Assembly: GCA_949358305.1 (NCBI GenBank)
Contig: CASHSZ010000055.1
Location: 1-52,500, forward strand
Length of the DNA: 52,500 nucleotides
Direction: 5' to 3'
Origin: Strigamia acuminata
Lineage: Eukaryota > Arthropoda > Chilopoda > Geophilomorpha > Linotaeniidae
Under the pieces are notes generated by a model. That model saw only the letters and a program-made list of their open reading frames with translations, had not been told where the DNA came from and ran no database searches. Of the stretch, positions 32,552 through 42,675 are shown piece after piece (within the stretch, counting starts at the first letter, position 1; every line of letters starts with the position of its first letter). The position numbers and the translations under genes are program-made.

Positions 32552-33640
32552 ACAACGACGACGAAGACCTAACCGAGATCGACGCCGCCATGTTGCGCGA
32601 CGTTAAACGAGGAGTCAAACTCGAGGTCGAAGTGAGTAAAAATTTTCGCGTTGCCCCGCGTTACCCGGCGCAATATTTTTGTTCATTCGTTCGTTCCTTC
32701 GTTCTCTCTAGACTGGGGCGGTCGAATTCGAGCTGCCGTTCGAAAAGAAGGAAGGAGAGGAGGGGGAGGAAGAGCCGCCGTCGACCGCGCGGCTCCTGTG
32801 GGCGCTGGGAAACCAGCTGGGAGAGGAGCAACGACAACTGCGTCGAACCACGGACGACGAGTTGGAGAGGTTCAAGCGAGAGATGCGAAGACGGTTGGAG
32901 GCGAAGAAGAGAGAACTTGATGAGCGGTTGAGACTACAAGAGGTGTCCCACCAGCGCCAAATCCATTTGCGTCTCGAACAGTTGGACCGAGAAAGCGCGG
33001 TCTATCGGCGGGCGTGGCGTCGACAGGAGCGGGAGCAACGAGAGCGGGAGCAGCGAGAGTGGGAGGGATTGGAGCGGGAGCGATTGGAGCTGGAGCAGTC
33101 GGAGCAGCAGTGGGAGCGGGAGCGAGAGCAGCAGTGGCAGCAGTGGCAGCAACAACAACGACGACCACTCGAGTCGGAGCCGGAGTCGGAGTCGGCTCAT
33201 GACGTGGAGGTGGAGGACTTAAAAAAAAAGGTTGGATCTCGAGAAGCGCCCGAGACAAGAACACGTGAGTGTCTGTCTGTCTCTGTCTCTCTCTCTTTCC
33301 CCCCTTCCCATTTCACGGCGCACGGGGTCAAACTCGATTTCGATTAGACACCGTCCCACCCCGGCCAATTTATTTTCCATTTACTTTGTTTTATTTTACT
33401 TTACTTTACTTTACTTTACTTTACTTTACTTGTCCCCAGTTGAGTCACTCGCCGACCCGAGAGCCCGACGACCAACCGCCAGCCACCATTGTCGTTGCCG
33501 AAGGACCGACCGAAACCCGAGAGCGATCCGAGTCGGACGAGGCGATGGACGCGGCCACGGCCACGACGAGTGGGTACCGCGAGCACCGGGCCATCGCTCC
33601 AACGCGCCCCGACGCGACCGATCGACCGGTGGACCAATAA
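32345..33640 (+). pseudogene. Glu/Pro-rich coiled-coil gene, left copy, probably frameshifted
   Basis: Four exons correspond to the right copy: 32,345-32,404, 32,464-32,631, 32,712-~33,264 and ~33,440-33,640, with GT-AG borders and an acceptor directly at the ATG (TTTCAGATGG). Exon 2 encodes an Ala run in place of the right copy's Asp run. The coiled coil (EERL/EREQ heptads) matches. The Glu-Pro repeat is only a few units long. After DLKKK, at an A-run near 33,220-33,230, the frame shifts relative to the right copy, and it would otherwise miss the exon-4 frame. A length error in the A-run is the simplest cause. It may be recently dead or, if the A-run is misread, alive. Confidence 0.55.
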
Positions 33641-33792
33641 ATTGATCGATTAATTAATTAGTTAATTCGTTCGTTTTTATTTATCCCTGTTTCATTTGTT
33701 TTCAATTCTTCTTCTTTTTTTTTTTTGTTTTTTTTTTTTTTTTTCCTCGTTGGCACCGACAATACGTCGTCATCGCCTTTGTTTTTGTTGTT

Positions 33793-33796
33793 GTTA

Positions 33797-33846
<50 letters not shown>

Positions 33847-33857
33847 TAATAAAAATG
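33793..33857 (+). repeat. (TAA)n microsatellite
   Basis: About 20 TAA units in the 3' flank of the left Glu/Pro-rich gene. The right copy has only a few such units near 49,040. Confidence 0.9.
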
Positions 33858-33899
33858 GAAAAATGAAATAAAATACAATAAAATATAATAAAATAAAAC

Positions 33900-34079
33900 G
33901 AAACAGAATTAATCGGCCAGTCGGCTGTCCAAAATTGACACGTGTTCGGTCGTGAAGACGTCGCGGATTGAGCGAACACACACAGTCGTCCGTCGAAGCG
34001 AGAAGGAAGAGGGCGATGTTGTCGTGGCGACCCACACACGCGCGTCCGCGTCAGTTTTGGGAAAACCGTCCGCCATGGC
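33900..34079 (-). pseudogene. piggyBac transposase gene, left copy, reduced to its two ends
   Basis: On the minus strand the first ~18 codons (MADGFPKTDADARVWVATT, start at 34,076) match the start of the intact gene at 51,562. At 33,900-33,960 the sequence matches the 3' flank of that gene up to its stop. About 2.2 kb in between is gone, with ~50 bp of unrelated filler at the junction. The transposase here cannot function. Confidence 0.75.
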
Positions 34080-34121
34080 CTAGAAGAGACCGACGGATAA
34101 ATGGGCGAATGAAACGCTCGT

Positions 34122-34417
34122 TTAACCTTGGGGTATGTGTGCGGATTTTGTCGGGGGCGAAAGGGTCCCGCTTTTTAACATTACGGCGGCCTATACGTTG
34201 TTTCGTTGATCGCGACTGCGATGCGGAATTTGCGGATGTTGTTTTGGCCGAGTAGTTCGTGCGACCGAGCGCGTTTTGTTCGTTGCTTTTCGGTGTTCGG
34301 TGGGTTTTGTGACCGGTCAAGGGTTTCGCTAAAACGTGGTTTTTGTGACGGGAGGGAGGGGGGGGATCGGGTCGCGTGCTCCGAAAGCGCCGCGACGCGC
34401 CGTGACTCTTGATCCGA
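34122..34417 (+). repeat. TTAACCTT-headed repeat, copy 3
   Basis: Same ~220-bp head as at 12,928 and 24,175. It begins 45 bp beyond the start codon of the transposase remnant, where the right copy reads TTTAGCC and then continues differently, so this is an insertion point or element boundary. The hairpin unit and C-run arm are deleted here; the G-rich part joins straight to the edge cassette. Confidence 0.65.
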
Positions 34418-34975
34418 CTCGGGGCGCGTCACGGCGCGGTCGGAGGACGGCCCTCGCCCCCAAAAACCACACTCCGGGTCACGTGGTCTCGCACCCGACT
34501 CCCTCAGTTTTCCCGTTTTCAGCCCGTTACGGGATCATGACGGGCCGTTACGGGATCGTGACGGGACCGTCGGCGGCCCGTTAACGGGCCGTTAACGGCC
34601 CGCATGAGGTCGTACGGGCCGTCGGCGAGCCGAAGTCCGGGAACGAAGGCCGTTACGGGACCGTCACGGGACCGTCGGCGGCCCGTTAACGGCCCGTGCG
34701 AGCCGTTACGGGATCGTGACGGGACCGTCACGATCCCGTCAACGGCTTGTACGGGCCGTTAACGAGCCGCCAACGGGACCGTCACGATCTCGTAACGGCC
34801 CGTACAAGCCGTTGACGGGATCGTGACGGGACCGTCACGATCCCGTAACGGCCCGCACGGTCCGTTAACGGGCCGCCGACGGTCCCGTCACGACCCCATC
34901 ACGGCCCGTACAAGCCGTTGACGGGGTCGTGACGGGACCGTTACGGGACCGTCGGCGGGCCGTTACGGGCCATAT
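34418..34975 (+). repeat. Edge cassette and satellite block 4 (short)
   Basis: Begins with the ~95-bp cassette (34,418-34,510), then degenerate palindromic satellite without the AT-rich segment. The right edge at about 34,975 has no inverted cassette. Confidence 0.85.
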
Positions 34976-35084
34976 ACGGTATTTTTGCGGAGTCGCGGTC
35001 GCGCGAGATTCGTCGCGGTAAAAGCGAATTCATTTACGGTCTCGGCTACCACTCGAAGTCGACGGCCTCGACTCGCGCGGCCAC

Positions 35085-35279
35085 GAAATGGTTTGCGAGC
35101 TCGACACCAGATGTCACGACAAACGCGCACGTTGGTCCGACAGCGTATATCGCGCGAGTGTTTCATTTTCCTCCCGGTTTTCATCGGCACTTCGTCTCCG
35201 TTGGTAAGTTTGGTGTTTTGTGTGGTTTCTCTCTCCAATTTATTTTCAATTCTCTACTCGTCTCCCACACAGAAGAAAG
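35085..35279 (+). promoter_or_regulatory. Leader exon and 5' UTR intron of the first zinc-finger gene
   Basis: The segment AAATGGTTTGCGAGCTCGAC...CGTCTCCGTTG ends at a donor GTAAGTTT (about 35,203). The intron ends CCCACACAG, seven bases before the ATG. A diverged copy of the same leader lies upstream of the second zinc-finger gene (37,420-37,515), and a short piece near 39,078-39,115. The promoter itself was not identified. Confidence 0.5.
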
Positions 35280-35797
35280 ATGGAAGGAGCGCAGCATGCA
35301 GAGGGCGACAAGTCACATTACTGCGCTTTGTGCTGCGGTAAATACCCCGACAGTAAGAAACAAACATCCATTTATTTACTTATCAGTTGTTCAATTTATT
35401 TATTTATTTATTTTTTAATTATGTATATTTTATTTGATTTTAATTTTTTCTCGTTTCAGAACCGAACGGTGTTTTCTGTAAAGATGCCTTTCGTCACTGG
35501 CGACGGTACCATAACATCGGCGGAGATGCGGACGATTCCACCCGAGGGCTGCTACGAATCCATTCGCGCGACCCCGTTCGTTTGGCATTGGTGAGCTTTT
35601 AGTTTCTTCGCCGAGTTAACTAGTCAACTAATTTATTTTTTTTTATTTTTTATTTTTTTTTCAAGGCACTGAGACGGGTGTACCGACACAACGACGGACG
35701 CTGTCCGTTTTGCGCGGAAACACCCTTTTTCGAGGATCTCTCTACCCATTGGGTGGAAGCGCATAGATTTCAAGCACCGACCGCCCACCAGGGATGA
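35280..35797 (+). CDS. Small two-zinc-finger protein, paralogue 1
   Basis: Three exons: 35,280-35,352, 35,460-35,590 and 35,666-35,797, all with GT-AG borders, giving 111 aa. Finger 1 is split by intron 1: YCALC ... FRHWRRYH, a C2-H2 arrangement with an HxxxxH end. Finger 2 is in exon 3: CPFC ... HWVEAH. Between them is a short helical stretch (RGLLRIHSRDPVRLAL). The identical intron positions and phases (1, then 0) in the gene at 37,669 prove common descent and support the exon calls. A nucleic-acid or protein-binding role is likely from the fingers alone; the family is not recognised. The ATG follows a 5' UTR acceptor by seven bases. Confidence 0.7.
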
Positions 35798-36006
35798 CGG
35801 AGACAGCATCGGTGGACCGTGCATTCGATTTTATTTGACCTTTTTTTGTTTTTTTGTTTTTTTGTTTTTTTTTGTATTGTATGACTTCTTCTTCATTTCT
35901 TTTTATTTGTTTTAATTAATTAAAAATAAAAAAAATAAGAATAAAAATAAAAATAAAAATAAAAAAAAATCCACATTAATCGTAGTTGTTATTTAACGAG
36001 GCGGAC
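35798..36006. other. AT-rich 3' flank with poly-T and A-rich runs
   Basis: Homopolymer-rich sequence after the first zinc-finger gene with several AATAAA-like strings that could serve for polyadenylation. Nothing else recognised. Confidence 0.4.
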
Positions 36007-36935
36007 GACGGAGTTTTGGTTGCCGGATTCGGTTGTAGCGGGGCACGCCATTGGTGATGTTCCCGGCGCGCGATTCAAAGTGGCCAAAGTCGCAAATGTT
36101 TCGTTGTTGGCTTTGTACGGGGAGAAAAAGGAAAGACCGAGGTCTTAAAATGTGTTTTTTTTTTTTTTGGTTCGTAAAAAAAAAAAATAAATTAATTAAT
36201 TAATAAATAAAAAAATAAATAAATAAATAAATAAATAAAAATTAAACAGAAAATCAAGAAAGAAAAAAAAAAAGAAACAAAACATATTACGGCGAGAGAC
36301 CGCGCGAACAAATTCGGCGGCAAATTCGAACTCGGCGACCAAAATTCAAAAATAAACCGATCGACCTTCCGTATCCAACGAGCGAAGCGGGTAAACCGCG
36401 AGGTCGGCGAACTGCGAGGAAACATCGTGATCATCGTCGCGAACAACGTTTGGCGCGACGAAGACTTCGAAAAAGACAGACACGCTCGGGCACCCGATGG
36501 AAGGCAAATCCTCTCGGCGGCGAGCAAAGATGACGAACACGCGGGTGAGCTAATTGTTTCTTGGATGCTAACGCGGCGCCCGAAGTCACTCGGTTTACTC
36601 GCCACCCCGTTGTTTGTTTGTAATAAACGATAGTGTCGTCCGATCAAAAAGTCGTTGCCGCCATTAAAACGAATGAGAAATTCTACGTTAAAGTCTCGTT
36701 TTTAACGTTTCGATCGATTTATTTTTGAAACTCGATCGAATTCAAATTTGCCACTAAACAAGCAAACAAACAAAAAAAAAAAACAAACACATTTTAAGAC
36801 CTCGGTCTTTCCTTTTTCTCCCCGTACAAAGCCAACAACGAAACATTAGCGACTTTGACCACTTTGAATCGCGCGCCGGGAACATCACCAACGGCGTGCC
36901 CCGCTACGACCGAATCCGGCAACCAAAACTCCGTC
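36007..36935. repeat. Inverted repeat, arms 36,007-36,157 and 36,788-36,935
   Basis: Arms of about 150 bp, near-identical: GACGGAGTTTTGGTTGCCGG on the left and its complement on the right, and GACCGAGGTCTTAAAATGTG with its complement at the inner ends. The ~630-bp interior includes AT runs and a GC-rich part that has its own inverted match outside the arms (36,416-36,520 with 37,107-37,215). Confidence 0.85.
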
Positions 36936-37058
36936 GTTTTCCATCTCGTTAAAATTCAAACAAACATCCGTCTCTGGGCGCGCAAGCCACGATCTTCTTT
37001 CCGTCCCCGATCAACTGGACACGAACGCACTTCCGGGTGGCGGAATTCGGCCGCCTGG

Positions 37059-37260
37059 CTTCGACTCCAACTTTCTTTCTCCGGCACGGTTCCCTCGGCA
37101 TGGGACGCGCCATCGAGAGGATTCGCCTTCCACCGGGTGCCCGAGCGTGCCTGTCTTTTTAAAGTCTTTGTCGTGCCAACGTTGTTCGCAACGATGGTCG
37201 TGATGTTTCCCGGTAGTCTCGTTTGCTGGCTTCGACTCCAACTTTCTTTCTCCGGCACGG
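37059..37260 (+). repeat. Direct repeat pair flanking the second inverted-match segment
   Basis: CTTCGACTCCAACTTTCTTT and the following ~20 bases occur at about 37,059 and again at about 37,219, almost exact. The segment between them is the inverted match of 36,416-36,520. This looks like an insertion with a duplicated flank, or a small mobile element. Confidence 0.6.
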
Positions 37261-37419
37261 TTCTCTCGGCGTGGGATGCCGACCCCGTTCACTCGGCGAG
37301 TGCATATCGGAGGGAACGTCGCTAATCGACCGCATGTTTTGCACACACGCGCCCGCGTACAATTCCTCGTTGTACCGAGCGCGGTACAGCGCATCTCCGG
37401 GCGCTCCGTAGTCCAGACG

Positions 37420-37515
37420 AAATGGTTTGCGGTCTCGACATCAAGTGTCACGACAACGTGGATCAAGTGCGCGTTTCATCATCCGCCCGGTCCCCGTCGC
37501 CACATCGTCTTCGTT

Positions 37516-37574
<59 letters not shown>

Positions 37575-37668
37575 GAGTAAGTTTGATGCTTTGTGTGATC
37601 TCCCTTTCCAATTTATTTTCAATTAATTAATTAATTCTTTATTCGTCTCCCACACGGAAGAAAGAAAG
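37420..37668 (+). promoter_or_regulatory. Leader and 5' UTR intron of the second zinc-finger gene, with a (GTAA)n run at the donor
   Basis: The leader resembles 35,085-35,200. Where paralogue 1 has a single GTAAGT donor, this gene has about 16 GTAA units (37,515-37,581), each a possible donor. The intron would end CCCACACGG/AAGAAAG just before the ATG; the expected AG is ACAGG in paralogue 1 but CACGG here, so the acceptor is altered and a nearby AG (GGAAG or AAAG) must serve. Confidence 0.45.
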
Positions 37669-38169
37669 ATGAACGGAGCACCAGCACCACACAGAGAAGA
37701 GGGCGGTAGGTCGTATTACTGCGTTTTGTGCGGCGAGCACCCAAACGGTGAGAAACATCTATTTATCTACTTATTAGTCGTCCATTTTCTTTTTATTTTT
37801 TCATTTTCTTTTATTTTATTTTATTTTTATTTTTCTTATTTATTTCAGACCCGGACGGCTACTTTTACATGGACATCTTCCGCCACTGGCGACAGCGACA
37901 CGACATCCGTGAAGGTGCGGACGAGGCCATCCGGGGATTGCTACGAATGTATTCGCGCGAGCCCGCTCATCTAGCGTTGGTGAGCATTTAACTCCTTCGT
38001 CTAGTTAACCAACCAACTAATTCGTTTCTTCCTCCCTTCCCCCCCCCTCTTTTAGATATTGGGGCAGGTGCACCAACGCGGCAGACGCTGTCCGTTTTGT
38101 GCGGAGACACCCTCTCCAGACAACCTGATTGGCCATTGGACGGAGGCGCACAGGATTTCGTTAATTTGA
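37669..38169 (+). CDS. Small two-zinc-finger protein, paralogue 2
   Basis: Exons 37,669-37,747, 37,849-37,979 and 38,056-38,169 give 107 aa. Finger 1: YYCVLCG ... FRHWRQRH. Finger 2: CPFCAETPSPDNLIGHWTEAH. Exon 2 has exactly the same length (131 bp) as in paralogue 1, and both introns have the same phases. Core identity is clear (PFCAETP, RGLLR, HW), while the N-terminus and C-terminus differ. The divergence with preserved fingers and reading frame suggests both copies are under constraint. Function unknown. It lies in tandem, 1.9 kb downstream of paralogue 1, each with its own leader. Confidence 0.7.
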
Positions 38170-38305
38170 TCTTTTTCTTTTATTGTATTGTCTCAAATAT
38201 ATAAAAAAAAAAAATAAATAAAATAAAATAAAAAAAAAATAAATAAATCCACATTAACCATTGTAATTGTTGTTGTTGTTGTTTTTGTTGTTATTATTAT
38301 TATTA

Positions 38306-38560
38306 TTACATCATTACATCGTTATTATTACAAACAAACGACTCGTCCTTGTCGTCCACCGTCTCCAACTCATCCGCTCCCAACTCGTACAGGTCGGTCC
38401 CCGGGCCCCCGAGCCTCTTCCTCGTCAAGTTCAACTTCAACGCGACCACTTTTGTCTTCTCCCGCATCTTCCTCGTCAGCCTCTCGACTCTCTTTCCGAA
38501 CTTCGTCGTCGTCGTCGTCGTCGTCTTTGTCTTCTCCTCACGCAGCGACGATAAAATCGA
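38306..38560 (-). CDS. Possible minus-strand terminal exon, hypothetical
   Basis: On the minus strand an open frame runs through a Thr repeat (from an ACG run), then a basic, heptad-like stretch (KFGKRVERLTRKMREKTK), GGPGTDLYELGADELETVDDKDE, and stops at TAA (38,306-38,308). Its composition is protein-like rather than repeat-like after the Thr run. No upstream exon, start or clear acceptor was found. It could equally be chance. Not recognised. Confidence 0.25.
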   Translation of the reverse strand, partial: SILSSLREEKTKTTTTTTTKFGKRVERLTRKMREKTKVVALKLNLTRKRLGGPGTDLYELGADELETVDDKDESFVCNNNDVMM

Positions 38561-38814
38561 AACAAAACGTCTTTGATCAGGGCACTGGATCGGCGCGCTT
38601 CTGCGACGTGACCGCGTTTAGGCGCGTGCGGGGGACACGGGAGCGCGCGAGGGCGCGTCGGGCGAGCGACGGCTGCCGGGAACGACGTAACGAGGGGCGG
38701 TGGTGTCGTTACGTTTCGGCGCGACCGTGTAAGAGAGGGAATGAACAACAAAATAGATGATAAAACAAAAGAAATCGACCAACATATCCGTCAACTTCGA
38801 AACGAGACAGACAA

Positions 38815-38816
38815 GC

Positions 38817-38860
<44 letters not shown>

Positions 38861-38861
38861 G
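38815..38861 (+). repeat. (GACA)n microsatellite
   Basis: About 11 ACAG/GACA units between the second zinc-finger gene and the next gene's region. The stretch 38,170-39,670 also holds AT runs, (TTTTA)n near 38,957-38,995 and (TTAA)n near 39,405-39,437. Confidence 0.9.
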
Positions 38862-39674
38862 CGCGCCTCCTCGGCCAGCGCCGGGTCGCCCGTCTTATTG
38901 ATAGATCGGATTCGTCCCGTTGGCGCCGCTACCACGGTTTCCTTTGACGCCGACTCCTTTTATTTTATTTTATTTTATTTTATTTTATTTTATTTTTTTC
39001 TCTTGTTTGTTTTGTTTTTTTTTAAATATAAACCGATGGTTGGTTTGATTAAACCGCCTACTTGTAGGTTAGAAATGAAATGAAATTGTTCGCGGACTTG
39101 TCACCAGATGTCACACGGGTTTGTTTATCCACGGTGCACCCTAGCGCGCGATTGTTTGGCACCAACAACGTTTATCAATTGCCTGTCGATTGTCGAGTGA
39201 GTAAACAAATTGGTCTATTAACCACGATCGCGACCACACGTATGCACCCGTACACGCGGAACAGCGTACGCCAATACGGCGTGCAAATTCGTTTGGTCGC
39301 GTTTCGGTCGCGTCGCTCATGGCGGCGAGAAAACTTGATCGCGGGAACAGCTTCATTTCAACTTTTTTTTCTTTTTAATTAGTTTTAATTAACTAACTGA
39401 TCAATTAATTAATTAATTAATTAATTAATTAATTAATAAAAATAAATAAAAATAAAATGAAATAAAATAACGAGACGCAAACGGCCGGGGTAGCGGGCTC
39501 GGTGTCCCGCTCGCGGATTTCGCGCGACGTGTTCTGTCGCCCCATCTTCGATCCCTCGTTCCCGGTTTATCGTCGCTTGTCACTCAATTTATTTTCACAT
39601 TTTCACGTTGTTCGTTTGTTTTATTTATTTAATTATTTATTTATTTAATTTTTCTTCTCCCGCGTAGACACCAG

Positions 39675-41744
39675 ATGGAAAAAGAAGAAGAAAAAATAGT
39701 CGATGAGACCGAGCTCAACATCGGAACGGAGGTCGAGGTCGAAGAAACGGATGCCGTGGCTGTAGCGGCGAAACCCGTAAGTGAAAGAGTCGTTCCGTAA
39801 ACCATCTATTCATCCATTCATTTAATTAATTCGATCGCTTATTTACAGGCCACGATCGACGACGAGGCGGTGGTTCCCGACATGCCGCGGCTGCAGCGGA
39901 CGACGTCGGCGGCGTCCGAGTCGACCACCGAGGAACCAAAGGTAGCGCCGAGTGAAAGAATCGCCTCGATTTGTTTCGTTTTGTTTCACGCGTTACTTTA
40001 TATCTTACTTTTCCACTTATTTTTATTTTTATTTCTATTTTTCCTTTTATTTTTATTTATCTTTTTCTTTTTATTTGTTCGTTCGTTTCCAGGTCGTGTC
40101 CATCGACGAAGGGTTGCAGCCTCGCTTCCCGGACGACGGCAACGCGCCCGTGCCGAGTCCGACAGGACCCGACAGGGTGGTGGGTTTAGAAAAAAAAAAA
40201 AAAAAAAAAAAAATATTTTTGTCCCACTATTATTTCATCTTATTAACTCGTCCGCCTCTTTCCAGGTCACGCTGCCCACGCGACGGTCCGCGAGTCGGTC
40301 GTCGCTGTCATCGTCACTACCGTCGCCGCTACTGCAATCGCCGACGTATTCGCCACTACCGCCGCCATCCCCATCGACGGTGAGTGAAATTGTTGTTGGT
40401 TTGTTTGGGTCGAAACGTGCACGAACAAAAAAGTTCGAGTCCGGTAAAAATCGAGCCGAGGCCTCGACGCTTGCCCGTCCGCCGTCAAAGTAGCGCCCGA
40501 GAACGAGCGTTAGAGCGCATCCGACCAACTCGGATCTGTTTCGTTTCGCCTCGTTTCATAAGTTACTCCTTCTTTTCTTTTCTTTCGCCCGCCTTTTTCT
40601 TTAATTCGCTCGTTTACTTATATTTGTCTGTTCGTTTGTTTTCTTCCAGGTCGTGCCGGGCTCGTCGTCGTCGACGGTCGACCCCCGACCACGGCCCGCG
40701 GGACCCGAGACGGTGAGTAAAAGAATTATCGCGTAATTATTTTATTTTATCGATCCCGTTTATTTCGTTTTCTCGCGGGTGACGCAGCTTTCTCGGTCCC
40801 CGGGCGAAGACGAGGACGAAGAGTCGCAGGACACCACGCTGCCCCTGAATAGCCAGGCGTCGCTCGAGTCGCAGGCGACGGCGACAACAACGGCCGGGTC
40901 GCAGACCGGACGACTTGGGGTGTTCGAGGCGGCGATGATGATGCTGCGCGGTCCGAAGTCGCGGTCGACGGCGCCGGTGAGTGAAAGAATCGTCATTCCC
41001 ACGCTCGTTTTATTTTATTTTCTTAGTCCGCCGCTCGTTTCGCTCCTTTCCAGATCCAGCCAGATTCGCCACGACAACAGCAGCAACCATCGAATGCGTT
41101 GGCACCGGGTTTGTCGCGGCCCGCGGGTCGGGCGATGAGCGAGCGGCGGTCCGCGGAGTCCACGGGCGCGTCGCCGGTGTAAGTTTGACGCGTTCTTTGC
41201 GGGTCGCGCGCAATGTCTCACAATTTCACCTCTTTTGTAGGAAAAAGAGAGACGCGAAAGAGACCGAGGGGGAGCAGAGTGAGGATGACAGTAGTGACAC
41301 CGACGACGGGCAGAGCGATGACGAGGCCGACGAGGAGCTGAGCGAGAGTGAAGCCGACGAGAGGAGTGATTGGATGCGTGGGTGGTTAGCGAAAGAGAAG
41401 GAAAAGAGGGCGATGGCGGAGAAGAAGAAGAAAGAGGAAGAAGAGGAGGAAGAGAGGGCGATGGCGGAGAAGAAGAAGAAAGAGGAGGAGGAGAAGGAGG
41501 AGAAGAAGAAGAAGAAGAAGGAGAAAAGGGAGAAGAAGAAGAGAAAAGAGGAGGAAAAGAAGGCGAGGGCGGAAGAGAAGAAGAAGAAGGAGGAAGAAGA
41601 GGAGGAAAAGAGGGTGATGGCGGAGAAGAAGAAAAAGGAGGAAGAAGTGGAGGAAAAGAGGGTGATTGCGGAGAAGAAGAAGAAAGAGGAAGAAGAGGAG
41701 GAAGAGAGGATGATGGCGGAGAAGGAGAAGAAGGAGGATGAGGA

Positions 41745-41779
<35 letters not shown>

Positions 41780-41928
41780 AGCCGAATGATGAGGGGGGAG
41801 AGGTGAGAACGGAGAAGGGGACGGAAGAGAAAAAGGGCGCCAGAAAGACGAAAGAGAAGAGAGGCGATAAGAAGGCCGTGAAGAGGGAGACGAGGGCGGG
41901 AGGGAGCGCGTGGAAAAGGATGAAGAAG
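39675..41928 (+). CDS. Multi-exon Ser/Pro-rich then Lys/Glu-rich protein, 3' end unresolved
   Basis: Eight exons can be read in frame: 39,675-39,776; 39,849-39,941; 40,093-40,176; 40,266-40,379; 40,650-40,712; 40,788-40,976; 41,054-41,178 and 41,241-41,928, about 486 codons. A 5' UTR acceptor (CCCGCGTAG) lies just before the ATG. Exons 1-7 encode Ser/Thr/Pro/Glu-rich, disordered sequence; most begin GTC after CAG. Exon 8 has an acidic Asp/Ser start and a ~150-residue Lys/Glu run of long-helix type made of MAEKKKKEEEEEE-like repeats. Introns share GTGAGTGAAAGAATCG starts, showing exon duplication. After 41,928 a GTAACG donor and a CAG at 42,031 may add an exon, but the end is unclear. Function unknown; nuclear location plausible from the basic repeats. 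Confidence 0.5.
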
Positions 41929-42109
41929 GTAACGTTTTGGCATTTCCATCACCCAACTTTGTGCATATTTCTTTTTTTTTATATTTTTTTTTCTCTTTTT
42001 CCTTACCCGCGTTCTTTCCTCAAACAAACAGCCTGGAGTGGCCGCGAGAGGTATTTTCTCTTGTCTCAACTCGATCGTCCGTACTCACACACTCGCTCAT
42101 TTACGAGTT

Positions 42110-42209
42110 TACTTTACTTTACCTTATTTTACTTTACTTTACTTTAATTTACTTTATTTGTTTATTTGTTTGTTTGTTTGTTTGTTTGTTTGTTTGTTTG
42201 TTTGTTTCT

Positions 42210-42252
<43 letters not shown>

Positions 42253-42257
42253 TTCAT

Positions 42258-42293
<36 letters not shown>

Positions 42294-42345
42294 TTAAGTT
42301 ATTTATTTTATTTATTTTTTCGTTTTTTTTCTTTTAATTTGCATC
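42110..42345 (+). repeat. (TTTAC)n, (TTTG)n and (TTTA)n microsatellites
   Basis: Back-to-back simple repeats downstream of the multi-exon gene. Frames read across them are artefacts. Confidence 0.9.
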
Positions 42346-42420
42346 GACAAACTGGCCAGCAAATTTAAGTAAAAGTTTGTTTTCCCGCGCACACACGGAC
42401 GGACGAGAACTCGCACGGCG

Positions 42421-42540
42421 CCACCGCCGCCACCGCCGCCACCGCCGCCACCGCCGCCACCGCCGCCACCGCCGCCACCGCCGCCACCGCCGCCACCGCC
42501 GCCACCGCCGCCACCGCCGCCACCGCCGCCACCGCCGCCA
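42421..42540 (+). repeat. (CCGCCA)n microsatellite upstream of the thymidine kinase
   Basis: About 20 near-perfect hexamer units, followed by a T-run. It lies about 140 bp before the kinase start, in what would be its leader or first intron. Confidence 0.95.
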
Positions 42541-42675
42541 TTTTTTTTTTTCTGTTTTTGTCGACATTGAACTCGGTTCAAACCAATCGGTTTCGTTGCC
42601 CCGACTCGCATTTTCACCGACTCGTTTATTCGCCTATTTGTTTGTTTATCTATTTATTCGTTTAGACGCGACGGC

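Noticed and set aside
39080-39382. 100-codon plus-strand frame starting ATGAAATTGTTCGCGG
   Set aside because: Its start overlaps a fragment of the leader sequence shared with the zinc-finger genes, and it has no homology or paralogue; probably non-coding.
41015-41956. Long minus-strand frame rich in Ser/Pro, and another rich in Leu, opposite the Lys/Glu repeat
   Set aside because: They are the antisense of the AAG/GAG-rich exon; composition follows from the repeat and the plus-strand exon has splice support.
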